DNA from: CAZJYC01 sp964550165
GTDB lineage: Bacteria > Acidobacteriota > Aminicenantia > Aminicenantales > Aminicenantaceae
Direction of reading: 5' to 3'
Assembly: GCA_964550165.1 (NCBI GenBank)
Contig: CAZJYC010000035.1
Coordinates: 1 to 25,005, forward strand
Length of the DNA stretch: 25,005 nucleotides
Numbering within the stretch: the first letter of the stretch is position 1; each line of letters opens with the position of its first letter. Of the stretch, positions 1 through 7,581 are shown one piece after another. The translations under genes were made by a program, and so were the position numbers. The notes under the pieces are model-generated. The model was not told where the DNA came from. It made no database searches and was given only the letters and a program-made list of their open reading frames with translations.

Positions 1-191
1 AAACCTGAAGGGGAGCGAGGCCACTCTGGAGAGGCTTTTAAATGAGCCACACAAATCGGAAGAGAATCATTCGCGTAAATAGCTCTTCAGGTGACGATTG
101 AGAAGGACAGCCATTTCTCATTCTTCCGTCGGCAGTCAGTTTTGAGATTTTTGATTTTATTTGGGCTGGCAAAGAGGGATTGACAGCCACC

Positions 192-2129
192 TTAGAATCG
201 TCTGGTAAATCCCAGCTGGAAAAGGAACGAACGGTGAGCTCCGCTTTCCAGTTGAAGTTCAAAAATCCCGCCCCGTATTTTCAGCATCAGATCTTTGTAT
301 ATTCCAAATGTCCCTTCCAGTTCAGCTGTTCCACTGAAGCGGAAACGAGCCGCCCGGTTATCCTTCTGTAATCCGGCTGTGAGGATAAAACCCAGGCCAT
401 CGTTGTCGCTGAACTTCCAGTAGCCAAAGCTTGCGGCCATATACCGTTGATACAAGCGGGGATCATAGTATCCATTATTCAAGTCATATCTGTAGCCAAA
501 CAGCCAGCCCCCAATTCCCAAGTCCAGGTTGAGAGCTTCAGTCCTGGCAACCATGCGGCGGGCGCTAAAAACAGCTTCCCAGAAACGGTTCGTATCGGAG
601 AGAGCGGCAGAGGAGAAGCTGGCGTCCAGATGATATGGAATTTCAGGCTCCCACTGCAAGCGGACCTGATTTATATCTCTCTTGATCCCCAGACCGACAG
701 TGCGAGGAGAAACCATAAAGAAACCGTGGCTTCTTTCGAGGTTGAAACGTACTTCATCGGCAACCCAAAAATCGCCGCCAATACGATACGTGATTGTATG
801 TTCCCGGCCTTCCTCTATCCTGGCTTTTCCTAATTGACCATAAAGCCCTATGGGAGGAACAAGGCGGTGATTGAGCCCCAGCCAGATATGGTCATGTCTT
901 GCGTGTTCTTCGCCGGTCGTCTTCTCCAGGCCAGAGCCGGGCCTGGCATTCAGGCTGTCAACTTCGCAACCTGCTGTCAAGCGGGTCGGCGCCTGCAGCG
1001 AAAATCCCAGCTCCAGTAACGCTCTATAGATGCTCAAATCCGAAGTATCGGCATAATAGCTCATTCCCGGGGTAAGACTTGGCCGCATCGGTGTTTTTAT
1101 GTAGAGCTTAGCCGCCTCGGTCTGAGGATTATCGGGCTGGAGCTGTTTGATCTTATCAAGGGTTTGGAGAGACTCTTTGAAATGGAAGCTATTATTCAAA
1201 GCGATAGCGTGGGAAACATTCAGCTCATAGTTGTCAGGGTCCTTCTTGAGCAAGGGGGTTGTCATGGAAAGAGCTTCGCGCGGCCGCATAGCCCAGGCGA
1301 GCACTCTTGCTTTCTCATGGAGGTAAATATCGGAGGCACCGAACTTTTTCCGGTAATTCTCCAGGATGCGGAGTGAGGCCGGGTAGTTTCCACGCCATGA
1401 TTCGGCCCTTGCGTATTCGAGAGCAGCAGTTTTATCCTCTGGATTATTTTTCATGTATTTCTTGTAAGAGGTTACAGATTCATTCAATTTGCCTGCCCAG
1501 GCCAAATTGCGTGCCAAACCCAATTGTGCAGCATAATCGTCCGGCGCTATGGACAGAATCTGCTTGAAACTGGCTGCGGCAGTTTTGTAGCTGCCCACCC
1601 AGGTTGCCAGGCTTGCCTGATTTCGAAGATATTCCAGATTTTTTGGGTCTAACTTTGAGGCGCGCCTCATGGCATTGAGTGCGAGTTTTGGCTCATCCGC
1701 GACTGAATAGGCTTGAGCCAAGCGAAACCAGAGAGATGCATCCTCAGGAGATAGCTGGACTGCTTTTTCAATAGCTTCTGCTGCCGCTCCGGGGCGGTTG
1801 AGATGAGCCTCGATATCTGAGATGCGAAGCCATAAGTCCTTTTGCGACGGATTTTGCCTTAGAATGGATTTATAAATCTCTATTGCTTCTTCCCATTGTC
1901 CTGCCATCTCAGCCTTAATCCCCATTTCTCTTTTGGCTTTCTCTTCTTGCTCGCCGCTCAACGGTCTTTGCTGGCTCATAGAAGATTTTTCTGCAAGAAG
2001 GAAAGAATTTTCCGCCCCCAGCAACACCAGGTGGAAGGCAACGAACGCGAACGCAGCAATAAAAGTGCCGTTGCGAAGAGGCGCCGAAGCCGGGAGCGGA
2101 GCGTGGCGGGAGCCCTGTGGCAATCTCAT
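192..2129 (-). CDS. TPR and beta-barrel outer-membrane export protein (PgaA/YaiO-like architecture)
   Basis: A 645-residue protein with a hydrophobic N-terminal segment (about residues 22-40), TPR-like helical repeats over about 60-350, and a C-terminal half (about 360-645) of alternating aromatic/hydrophobic strands ending in Phe, the usual last residue of an outer-membrane barrel. The architecture (periplasmic TPRs feeding a barrel) matches polysaccharide secretins of the PgaA/BcsC/YaiO kind. The likely role, inferred from this and from the preceding gene, is carrying the glycosyltransferase product across the outer membrane. The start ATG is preceded by an AAGGA-like ribosome site 6 bases upstream and lies 10 bases after the glycosyltransferase stop, so the genes are probably co-transcribed and coupled. 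The exact family is not certain: the barrel could instead serve only as an anchor. No clear terminator is visible in the 191 bases after the stop. Confidence 0.8.
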   Translation of the reverse strand: MRLPQGSRHAPLPASAPLRNGTFIAAFAFVAFHLVLLGAENSFLLAEKSSMSQQRPLSGEQEEKAKREMGIKAEMAGQWEEAIEIYKSILRQNPSQKDLWLRISDIEAHLNRPGAAAEAIEKAVQLSPEDASLWFRLAQAYSVADEPKLALNAMRRASKLDPKNLEYLRNQASLATWVGSYKTAAASFKQILSIAPDDYAAQLGLARNLAWAGKLNESVTSYKKYMKNNPEDKTAALEYARAESWRGNYPASLRILENYRKKFGASDIYLHEKARVLAWAMRPREALSMTTPLLKKDPDNYELNVSHAIALNNSFHFKESLQTLDKIKQLQPDNPQTEAAKLYIKTPMRPSLTPGMSYYADTSDLSIYRALLELGFSLQAPTRLTAGCEVDSLNARPGSGLEKTTGEEHARHDHIWLGLNHRLVPPIGLYGQLGKARIEEGREHTITYRIGGDFWVADEVRFNLERSHGFFMVSPRTVGLGIKRDINQVRLQWEPEIPYHLDASFSSAALSDTNRFWEAVFSARRMVARTEALNLDLGIGGWLFGYRYDLNNGYYDPRLYQRYMAASFGYWKFSDNDGLGFILTAGLQKDNRAARFRFSGTAELEGTFGIYKDLMLKIRGGIFELQLESGAHRSFLFQLGFTRRF

Positions 2130-2139
2130 GTTTTCCTTT

Positions 2140-3531
2140 TCATTTTCGCCATTTTCTGTTTTTCAGGATCCATATATCCATGACGAATCGTCCAAACACA
2201 AACAGGTCAAACATCACCACAGCATATCGAATGGGCGTCAAGAGGATTCCCTTGAAAAAATAGGCAAGCCTGTGTCCTTTAGCAATTATTGTCAGAAAGA
2301 GCACCGCTACCGTTGTTTCGGCGGCGATGGTTATGGCCAATATTTTCCACCATCCCAGGATCATCATGATAACTATGACTGTGGGAAAACTGACTTTTTC
2401 CAGGGCCGAGGTCAATAGAGACCAGCCGATGGGACGTCCGAAAGTTTTTGTGTACTTAGCTCCGAATGCTTCTCTGTAAGGTTCTTGAATTTTGCGCATT
2501 TCTCTTTTTTTCTTGACGAAAATCCTCTTCTTGAAGCGATGATAGACGTAACGCTTTATGAATCTGAAAGGACTCAGAAGCAGGTTATTAAAAAAATAAC
2601 AACTCTGCACGAAGGAAGATGACCACAGGAAAATCTGGCGAGGCAAATGGGTCGATTTTGGCTCCATAGAGCGGGCGAAAACATCGGCAAGCTGAACATT
2701 GCGGTAGCCCTCGTTCAGATTTGAGAAGCCGATAAAGATGTCCTCGCTTGTTGTCAAGTCGTCTCCCAAGATCGGCTCATAATGGTCAAACAGATTTTTA
2801 ATGTATTTTCTCCGGTAGGCGACAGCGCATCCTACAGGATTGAGCACAGTTCCAAAGATTACCATCTGACCGCGATAAATAAAGTGCTGCAAATAAAGGT
2901 AAAGAGCATCTCGGTATAAATTTGTTATAAAGTAGTTCAACTTCGTGAGTAAATTCTTCTCCGGATGGAGAGAGCAGCCGGGGACTTGTCTCATAAATTT
3001 TCGAAGCGAAGGAAGTCTTAACATTTTTAGCCGGTCCTTTTCCCGGAGTGGCAAAATCGTCCCGCAGGCACTGGCTATTCCTGTAGCCTGGTAAAGTTCC
3101 TGGACTGCCCTTTCTATGTAGTTTTTCGAATCGAGGACCGTATCCGCATCAAGAATAAATTCAACATCAGAGTCAAATTCTCGCGATTGCCGCTTAATGG
3201 TTGGTGTTTTTCCGATGGAGGCTTTCCGTTGGATCGCTATCAGCTCCATGCCGTTAACCTGGCAAAAAGTCCTTGCATACTCCAGAGTTTGGTCGTGACT
3301 TCCGTCGTCAACAAGGATTATCCTCCGCGGCTTCATAGTCTGACGCGCCAGGGATGCGAGGCAGAGAGGAACGATGTGTTCTTCATTATGAGCAGGAATA
3401 ACGACATCGACTTTAGCTGTGCGCCAATCTTCCTCTGGTGTGGGAACAGTTTTATCGGGCCCGTGAATGTAGCCGATAATGCTCATAATTGTATTCGGGC
3501 TGAGCACGAAATAAGGAATAAAAGCAGCCAT
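2140..3531 (-). CDS. Membrane glycosyltransferase, family 2
   Basis: A 463-residue GT2 (GT-A fold) enzyme, predicted to use a nucleotide-sugar donor at the inner membrane. The GT2 core begins at about residue 40 (VDVVIPAHNE), with the nucleotide-binding DDG at 75-77, the metal-binding DAD at 128-130 and an acidic SED (catalytic base region) at 262-264. Where processive synthases carry QxxRW, this protein has QIFLW at 299-303, so the Arg is replaced by Leu. Several hydrophobic segments follow (about 375-455), preceded by a very basic stretch, giving the PgaC/hyaluronan-synthase-like layout. The start follows the SDR enzyme stop by 23 bases, with an AAGGA site about 11 bases upstream; Met16 is an alternative start. 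Inferred role: polymerising a surface glycan exported by the downstream TPR-barrel protein. Whether it is processive is uncertain given the altered motif. Confidence 0.85.
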   Translation of the reverse strand: MAAFIPYFVLSPNTIMSIIGYIHGPDKTVPTPEEDWRTAKVDVVIPAHNEEHIVPLCLASLARQTMKPRRIILVDDGSHDQTLEYARTFCQVNGMELIAIQRKASIGKTPTIKRQSREFDSDVEFILDADTVLDSKNYIERAVQELYQATGIASACGTILPLREKDRLKMLRLPSLRKFMRQVPGCSLHPEKNLLTKLNYFITNLYRDALYLYLQHFIYRGQMVIFGTVLNPVGCAVAYRRKYIKNLFDHYEPILGDDLTTSEDIFIGFSNLNEGYRNVQLADVFARSMEPKSTHLPRQIFLWSSSFVQSCYFFNNLLLSPFRFIKRYVYHRFKKRIFVKKKREMRKIQEPYREAFGAKYTKTFGRPIGWSLLTSALEKVSFPTVIVIMMILGWWKILAITIAAETTVAVLFLTIIAKGHRLAYFFKGILLTPIRYAVVMFDLFVFGRFVMDIWILKNRKWRK

Positions 3532-3554
3532 TGCGTCTTTTTTCCTTCAAATAT

Positions 3555-4523
3555 TCATTGGGAAGACTTGATGGCAATGAGCTCTTTGAGTGTCTCCTCA
3601 AGTTTCCATTTATGTTTGAGCTTCGCATGCTTAAAAAACTTTTTCAAATCTGGCTTCCTATGAGGCACATCCACAAAGTCCTGGCCATAGGCTTTTTCAT
3701 AGGACAAAAATTCTAGAGGGGAATCGCTCTTGGAGAGTTTTTTAATGAGTTCAGCCAAATCTCGGATAGAGATTTCGTGGTTATTGCCAACATTAAAGAT
3801 TTCGCCATTGCATTCCGGATTGCTGGCAAGTCTATCAAGTCCAACCACCAAATCGCGAACGTCACAGAAACTCCGCGTTTGCGAGCCATCTCCAAAGACA
3901 GTTACGGGCTTCCCATTCACGGCCTGCTCTATGAATCTAGGCACGACCATTCCATAAAGGGCGGTTTGTCTGGGGCCAATGGTGTTAAAAATGCGAGCGA
4001 TGGTCACCGCAAGATTGTATTTTCTGAAATAGGAAATCCCCATTATCTCTTCTGTTAATTTGCTTATTGCGTAATTGTAACGGGGAGAAATTCCCGCGGA
4101 AATTTTTATTTCTTTATCTTCCTTGAAGGTATCGTTGTCGCAGGTGCCGTAGACTTCAGAGGAAGAGGCTATCACAATCTGAGGTCTTCGTTTGACTGAA
4201 ATCATCGACTTAAGAATACGCTCAGTCCCCTCTATGTTGACAGTTAAGACTTTGGTTGGGTCTTCCAACACCTTGAACATCCCGACTATGGCCGCCAGGT
4301 GATAGACGCGGTCTGCCCAGGCAACAGCGTCTTCCAGGCCTCTCCAGGTCAGGATGTCTGCCTTATTAAAGCAAAAGCGGGGATTTTCCATGAACCCGTT
4401 GATATTTTCTAAAGACCCTGTGCTCAGGTTGTCAACCGCGTGGGCCCGGTGCCCCTTGGCTAAATGGTATTCCACCAGATGAGAGCCGATGAAACCAGCA
4501 CCTCCTGTTATTAAAATGCGCAT
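3555..4523 (-). CDS. NAD-dependent nucleotide-sugar epimerase/decarboxylase (extended SDR)
   Basis: A 322-residue extended short-chain dehydrogenase/reductase. It shows the N-terminal Rossmann motif GGAGFIG (7-13), an Asp at the end of beta 2 (D31) typical of NAD rather than NADP binding, SSSEVYG at 120-126, and the catalytic YxxxK (Y151, K155). The RIFNTIGPRQ and GDGSQTRSF signatures are common to UDP-glucuronate decarboxylases and UDP-glucose/GlcNAc 4-epimerases, so the exact substrate cannot be fixed. The open frame extends 25 codons further upstream, but ATG at 4523 is chosen because AAAGGAG lies 6 bases before it and the Rossmann fold starts there. It is first in a three-gene unit with the GT2 enzyme and the TPR-barrel protein, and probably supplies the donor sugar. 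Confidence 0.85.
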   Translation of the reverse strand: MRILITGGAGFIGSHLVEYHLAKGHRAHAVDNLSTGSLENINGFMENPRFCFNKADILTWRGLEDAVAWADRVYHLAAIVGMFKVLEDPTKVLTVNIEGTERILKSMISVKRRPQIVIASSSEVYGTCDNDTFKEDKEIKISAGISPRYNYAISKLTEEIMGISYFRKYNLAVTIARIFNTIGPRQTALYGMVVPRFIEQAVNGKPVTVFGDGSQTRSFCDVRDLVVGLDRLASNPECNGEIFNVGNNHEISIRDLAELIKKLSKSDSPLEFLSYEKAYGQDFVDVPHRKPDLKKFFKHAKLKHKWKLEETLKELIAIKSSQ

Positions 4524-4529
4524 GGAATT

Positions 4530-4536
4530 CTCCTTT
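4530..4536 (-). promoter_or_regulatory. Ribosome binding site fixing the SDR enzyme start
   Basis: Read on the minus strand this is AAAGGAG, 6 bases before the ATG at 4523. It decides in favour of this start over the longer open frame reaching 4598. Confidence 0.8.
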
Positions 4537-4640
4537 GAGATTAAAAACAAATGAGTTACAAGGGACCGGCGTTTATTTTTTTGGCTATCACGATTCACCT
4601 TCCCTTGGGGTGCTAAAAATATATAATCGAACGAAAATCA

Positions 4641-4669
4641 AATATATCTTCAGACGTTATCGATGTCAA
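4641..4669 (-). promoter_or_regulatory. Sigma-70-type promoter of the polysaccharide cassette
   Basis: On the minus strand a perfect -35 TTGACA (4664-4669) is separated by 17 bases from TATATT (4641-4646), a five-of-six match to the -10 consensus. It lies in the 247-base gap between the DUF5916 gene and the SDR gene and predicts a leader of about 110 bases. The rest of the gap shows no ORF. Confidence 0.6.
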
Positions 4670-4770
4670 GGAAAAGAAGGTAGGAAAAGAAATAGGTCGC
4701 GCACGATGTCAGAAACTTACGGTGCTAGCGGCTGGGGCTTGACTTTCTTTGATTAGAAACGCATCGGCGA

Positions 4771-6948
4771 TTACGGCCTTGCCGATAGCGATATCTTCAG
4801 AACTCCCCGTTCCTCCGAGGGCAGAAAGCGGCTCGTCGGTTCCCATCGCCGCTCCCAATTTTTGTTGTAGACGACGAAGATCACGTTGCCAGGCGAGATC
4901 TGCCAGCGGAGCCGGGCGCTCCAGCCCAGCTGTCTGGAGATGTCGTCATACTGGATGTAGTTCATGAAGCCCAGGTCGGGCGAAAGGAATATGTCGGCTT
5001 TGACCTGGTAGACATTTTCGCTGAAGTGCCCCTGGGGGAGCCTGCCCTGGACAAGGTTGGCGTCCAGGGCCAGACTTGCGTAGCCTTTGTACTTCAGCGT
5101 CAGACCAATATTCAAATCGCCGTAACTCCCCGAATAGAACTCCCCGAAGTTGCAGCTCGCGTCAAAAGCTGCCGGCCGGTAGGTCGCTGTGCTGAACTCG
5201 AAGCGACAGTTCGTAAAGTCATAGGAACCAGCAGGAAGGATGACGCCTCTGGCAACCTCGAAATCATAGGGGAGGACATCGCGGTTAGAGACAACTTCGA
5301 GCCCGATTCGCTCGCCGCTCTCCGTCCTCAGGCTCAGGGGCGAGGCGGTGATCCTGCTCGTCTCGATCTTTCCCGAGAGGTCCCAGTAGAAATCGCCGCT
5401 CGCCTCGAAGAAAAACTGCCGGACGAGACGGCCGAGCAGGCCCTTTTCAGGCCTTGGTTGATAGGAGAATCTTGCAAAGAAGGTCTGGATGCCGTGCCGC
5501 ATCATATAGCCCATCCCGGGATCCAGAGCCTCTCCGTAGTAAGCGTAAGTGGTCTGGATGTCCCACAGGTCATTGGGGTAGTTGGCCCTGAAGCCGAAGC
5601 CGTGGTGCCGGCCCTGCTTCTCATTCCAGTTGTAAGCCATCCAGGCAGCAAGCATGAGGTTCTTGTTTCCGGTGAACTTGGAAGTCGAATATGTAAAATC
5701 CAGCCCGGCCAGAGAGTTCTTTTCTCCGGCGGGGCTGCCGTTGGTGAAGATCCAGCCCACCTTGCTCTCGGCAAAGATGTCCTGGGTCATCCGGGCGGCG
5801 AGGAAATTGGAGCCCTCGAGTTCCCTGAACTTGTCGGTCTGGATGTCCAGGGCGGCCAGGTTCGTCTTGCCGATTTTGCCATAAAGCTTGGCGCCGAAGA
5901 TGACCGGAACCTGCTCCCCCCTGTAGAGCCCGATCGTTCGGCTGAAGAAAGGGATGAAGCTAATGCTCGAACTGAAATTGAAGATTTCCGAGCCCTCCAG
6001 AAAGAACATCCTTTTTTCTGGGAAAAATAGCGGAAACCGCGTCAGGTTGATGCGGCGTTCATCGACTTCGGTTTCGGCGAAGTCCATGTTGTAGCTGAAG
6101 ACGCCCAACAGGTTGGGAGTGAAGTTCTTGTAGATGTCAAAGCCGCCGTCCAGATTCTGGTCGTAACCCCTGGCCTCAAGGTGGCTCTTCTGGGTGCTGA
6201 CAAGGCCGTAGGGCCGGAACGTAATCCCCTTTCCTTGCTTTACGCCCTCGATGCCACTCAGGCCAGCCGCTTCCATCGGGTTATTGAAGATGCTGTCTCT
6301 GTTTGTCCCGGATAGCCGGATGGTCTCCTGCTTGCGGGCGATATAGCGCTCGACATTGATGCCCCAGACGGTGAGCCCGGGCTTGAATGAAAGGGTCTTG
6401 AAAGGGATCCTGAGCTCTGCGCTCCAGCCGTTCTCGAGGATCCGGCACTTGGCCTCCCAGATGCCGTCCCAGTTGAGACTGGCCTCCCCGCCGGAGGTCA
6501 GCCCCTCGCCTCTTGCGCCGCGGGGATTGACAAAGAAGATGTAGGCGGTCCGCTTGTCCTGGAAAGGATCAAGCAGAACACGGATGATATCGTCGCTCGG
6601 GGCTTGCGGCTGGCCCCAGCCTCGGCGCCCGGCACCGATATCGTGAGCCATAGAGTTGGCCGCGATCCGGCCCGGCTCGCTATCGTAGCAGAAGATGCCA
6701 ATGTAGAAGTTTGAATCATCGTAAAGGATTCTCATCTCGGTCTTCTCCGTCGGATCCTGATTGGGCTGCGGCTCGACCATGCGGAAAGCGGTGAATACGA
6801 CGGCCGACTGCCAGGAGGAGTCAGAAAGGCTGCCGTCGATCTTAGGACCTTTTTTGACGCGGACAGCTTTAAGCTCGGCCGCGAGAACAAAGGATGAAAG
6901 AACGAATGACAACATCAGCAAAAATAATAGAAATTTTTTTATATTCAT
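4771..6948 (-). CDS. DUF5916 protein: CBM9-like domain plus outer-membrane beta-barrel
   Basis: A 725-residue exported protein with a classical signal peptide (residues 1-24, cleavage near VLA-AE). Residues about 25-220 resemble the CBM9-like sugar-binding fold that opens DUF5916 proteins: the IDG...W start, the ILYDDSNFYIGIFCYD strand pair and the IWEAKCRILENGWSAELRIPF block. The remainder (about 240-725) consists of many short amphipathic strands with aromatic girdle residues, as expected of an outer-membrane barrel. The function of this family is not established; carbohydrate capture at the surface is the usual guess. The gene is monocistronic with its own promoter, has a weak AAGAGA ribosome site, and is clearly richer in GC than the genes on either side. 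The long antisense frame inside it (5026-6030) is a codon-bias shadow. Confidence 0.85.
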   Translation of the reverse strand: MNIKKFLLFLLMLSFVLSSFVLAAELKAVRVKKGPKIDGSLSDSSWQSAVVFTAFRMVEPQPNQDPTEKTEMRILYDDSNFYIGIFCYDSEPGRIAANSMAHDIGAGRRGWGQPQAPSDDIIRVLLDPFQDKRTAYIFFVNPRGARGEGLTSGGEASLNWDGIWEAKCRILENGWSAELRIPFKTLSFKPGLTVWGINVERYIARKQETIRLSGTNRDSIFNNPMEAAGLSGIEGVKQGKGITFRPYGLVSTQKSHLEARGYDQNLDGGFDIYKNFTPNLLGVFSYNMDFAETEVDERRINLTRFPLFFPEKRMFFLEGSEIFNFSSSISFIPFFSRTIGLYRGEQVPVIFGAKLYGKIGKTNLAALDIQTDKFRELEGSNFLAARMTQDIFAESKVGWIFTNGSPAGEKNSLAGLDFTYSTSKFTGNKNLMLAAWMAYNWNEKQGRHHGFGFRANYPNDLWDIQTTYAYYGEALDPGMGYMMRHGIQTFFARFSYQPRPEKGLLGRLVRQFFFEASGDFYWDLSGKIETSRITASPLSLRTESGERIGLEVVSNRDVLPYDFEVARGVILPAGSYDFTNCRFEFSTATYRPAAFDASCNFGEFYSGSYGDLNIGLTLKYKGYASLALDANLVQGRLPQGHFSENVYQVKADIFLSPDLGFMNYIQYDDISRQLGWSARLRWQISPGNVIFVVYNKNWERRWEPTSRFLPSEERGVLKISLSARP

Positions 6949-6998
6949 TTCTCTTGGCTCTTTTCAGAACAGGCCCGGAAATTTAACAAAGTTTTTCT

Positions 6999-7027
6999 AT
7001 TTTAAAGCCCTGGCACTACTTTTTCAA
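6999..7027 (-). promoter_or_regulatory. Sigma-70-type promoter of the DUF5916 gene
   Basis: On the minus strand TTGAAA (7022-7027), a 17-base spacer, then TAAAAT (6999-7004): five of six matches at both boxes with ideal spacing. The ATG is at 6948, giving a leader of about 45 bases. Confidence 0.55.
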
Positions 7028-7175
7028 TATGAAACGCACGGCCGTAAGCATCTTTACGAATTGCCTGAAATAGAATAGACTTTTCGAAGATTTCAATGAT
7101 GAGAAATCGTCGCTCAACTGGCAATTGTCTGATGTCCTCTCCGGAGTCCATAATCCATAAAATGAAGGTGCAACC

Positions 7176-7453
7176 ATGAAATTCCGAAACAGAATTCAGA
7201 TAAACAATGTATTAAAAGGCATAGCTCTTTGGGCCAAAGAATTGAGCGTTTCGTTCTGGAAGCCTGGACAGACGGGGAGTGGCGAAAGATAACAGAGGGG
7301 ACGACCGTAGGCTACAAGCGCTTGCTCCGTTTCGATGAAGTCACAGCCAGCCGGGTCCGCCTGTCCATCGTGGAATCCCGAACAAGCCCAACCATAGCCA
7401 GCTTTGGCTTGTACAGGAGCCCAAAAAACATTAAATTAATTTCTCATAATTGA
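7176..7453 (+). pseudogene. Frameshifted C-terminal remnant of a GH29 alpha-L-fucosidase (F5/8-type domain)
   Basis: The frame from 7229 reads LGQRIERFVLEAW, then DGEW, GTTVGYKRLLRF and RVRLSIVESRTSPTIASFGLY, which is the conserved end of the galactose-binding-like C-terminal domain of GH29 alpha-L-fucosidases. Just upstream, the neighbouring frame from ATG 7176 reads INNVLKGIAL, which fits the strand before LGQR in that domain. The join needs removal of one T from the CTTTGGG at 7227-7233, so a one-base frameshift is visible. About 90 codons remain of a gene that normally exceeds 430; the catalytic domain is absent. The start has an AAGGTG-like site, but this is most likely debris of an ancestral glycan-utilisation gene. 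Confidence 0.7.
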
Positions 7454-7501
7454 ATTGTCACGCATTATTTATGAAAATAGACCATTTTCCAAGGAAAAAA
7501 G

Positions 7502-7526
7502 GAAAAAGGGGACAGTTCCCTTTTTC
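7502..7526. repeat. REP-like palindrome
   Basis: A perfect 9-base inverted repeat, GAAAAAGGG and CCCTTTTTC, flanks the 7-base loop GACAGTT. The GGGGACAGTTCCC core resembles short dispersed palindromes seen in intergenic DNA of many bacterial genomes. It lies 56 bases upstream of the hydrolase start. It could also act as an RNA hairpin followed by a T tract. No second copy is evident in the window. Confidence 0.6.
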
Positions 7527-7581
7527 TCGCCGCATAAAATAGAAGAGATCTGAAAAAAATAACTTATACAGGAGAATAAAA

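Larger units (their letters stand above)
6949..7581. other. Gene-poor interval between divergent genes
   Basis: These 633 bases separate the DUF5916 gene (minus) from the glycoside hydrolase gene (plus). They hold the DUF5916 promoter, the fucosidase remnant and a palindrome at 7502-7526. I see no intact gene in 7028-7175. No convincing -35/-10 pair for the downstream hydrolase gene was found; TAAAAT at 7535-7540 is the only -10-like box near it. Confidence 0.6.

Noticed and set aside
38..262. 74-codon minus-strand frame after the TPR-barrel gene
   Set aside because: It overlaps the conserved barrel end in another frame, has no ribosome site and no recognisable features; bases 1-191 otherwise show nothing I can support.
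5026..6030. 334-codon open frame on the plus strand
   Set aside because: It is antisense to the DUF5916 gene, has no recognisable domains, and arises from GC-rich codon bias; the minus-strand protein has a signal peptide, domain structure, promoter and correct ends.
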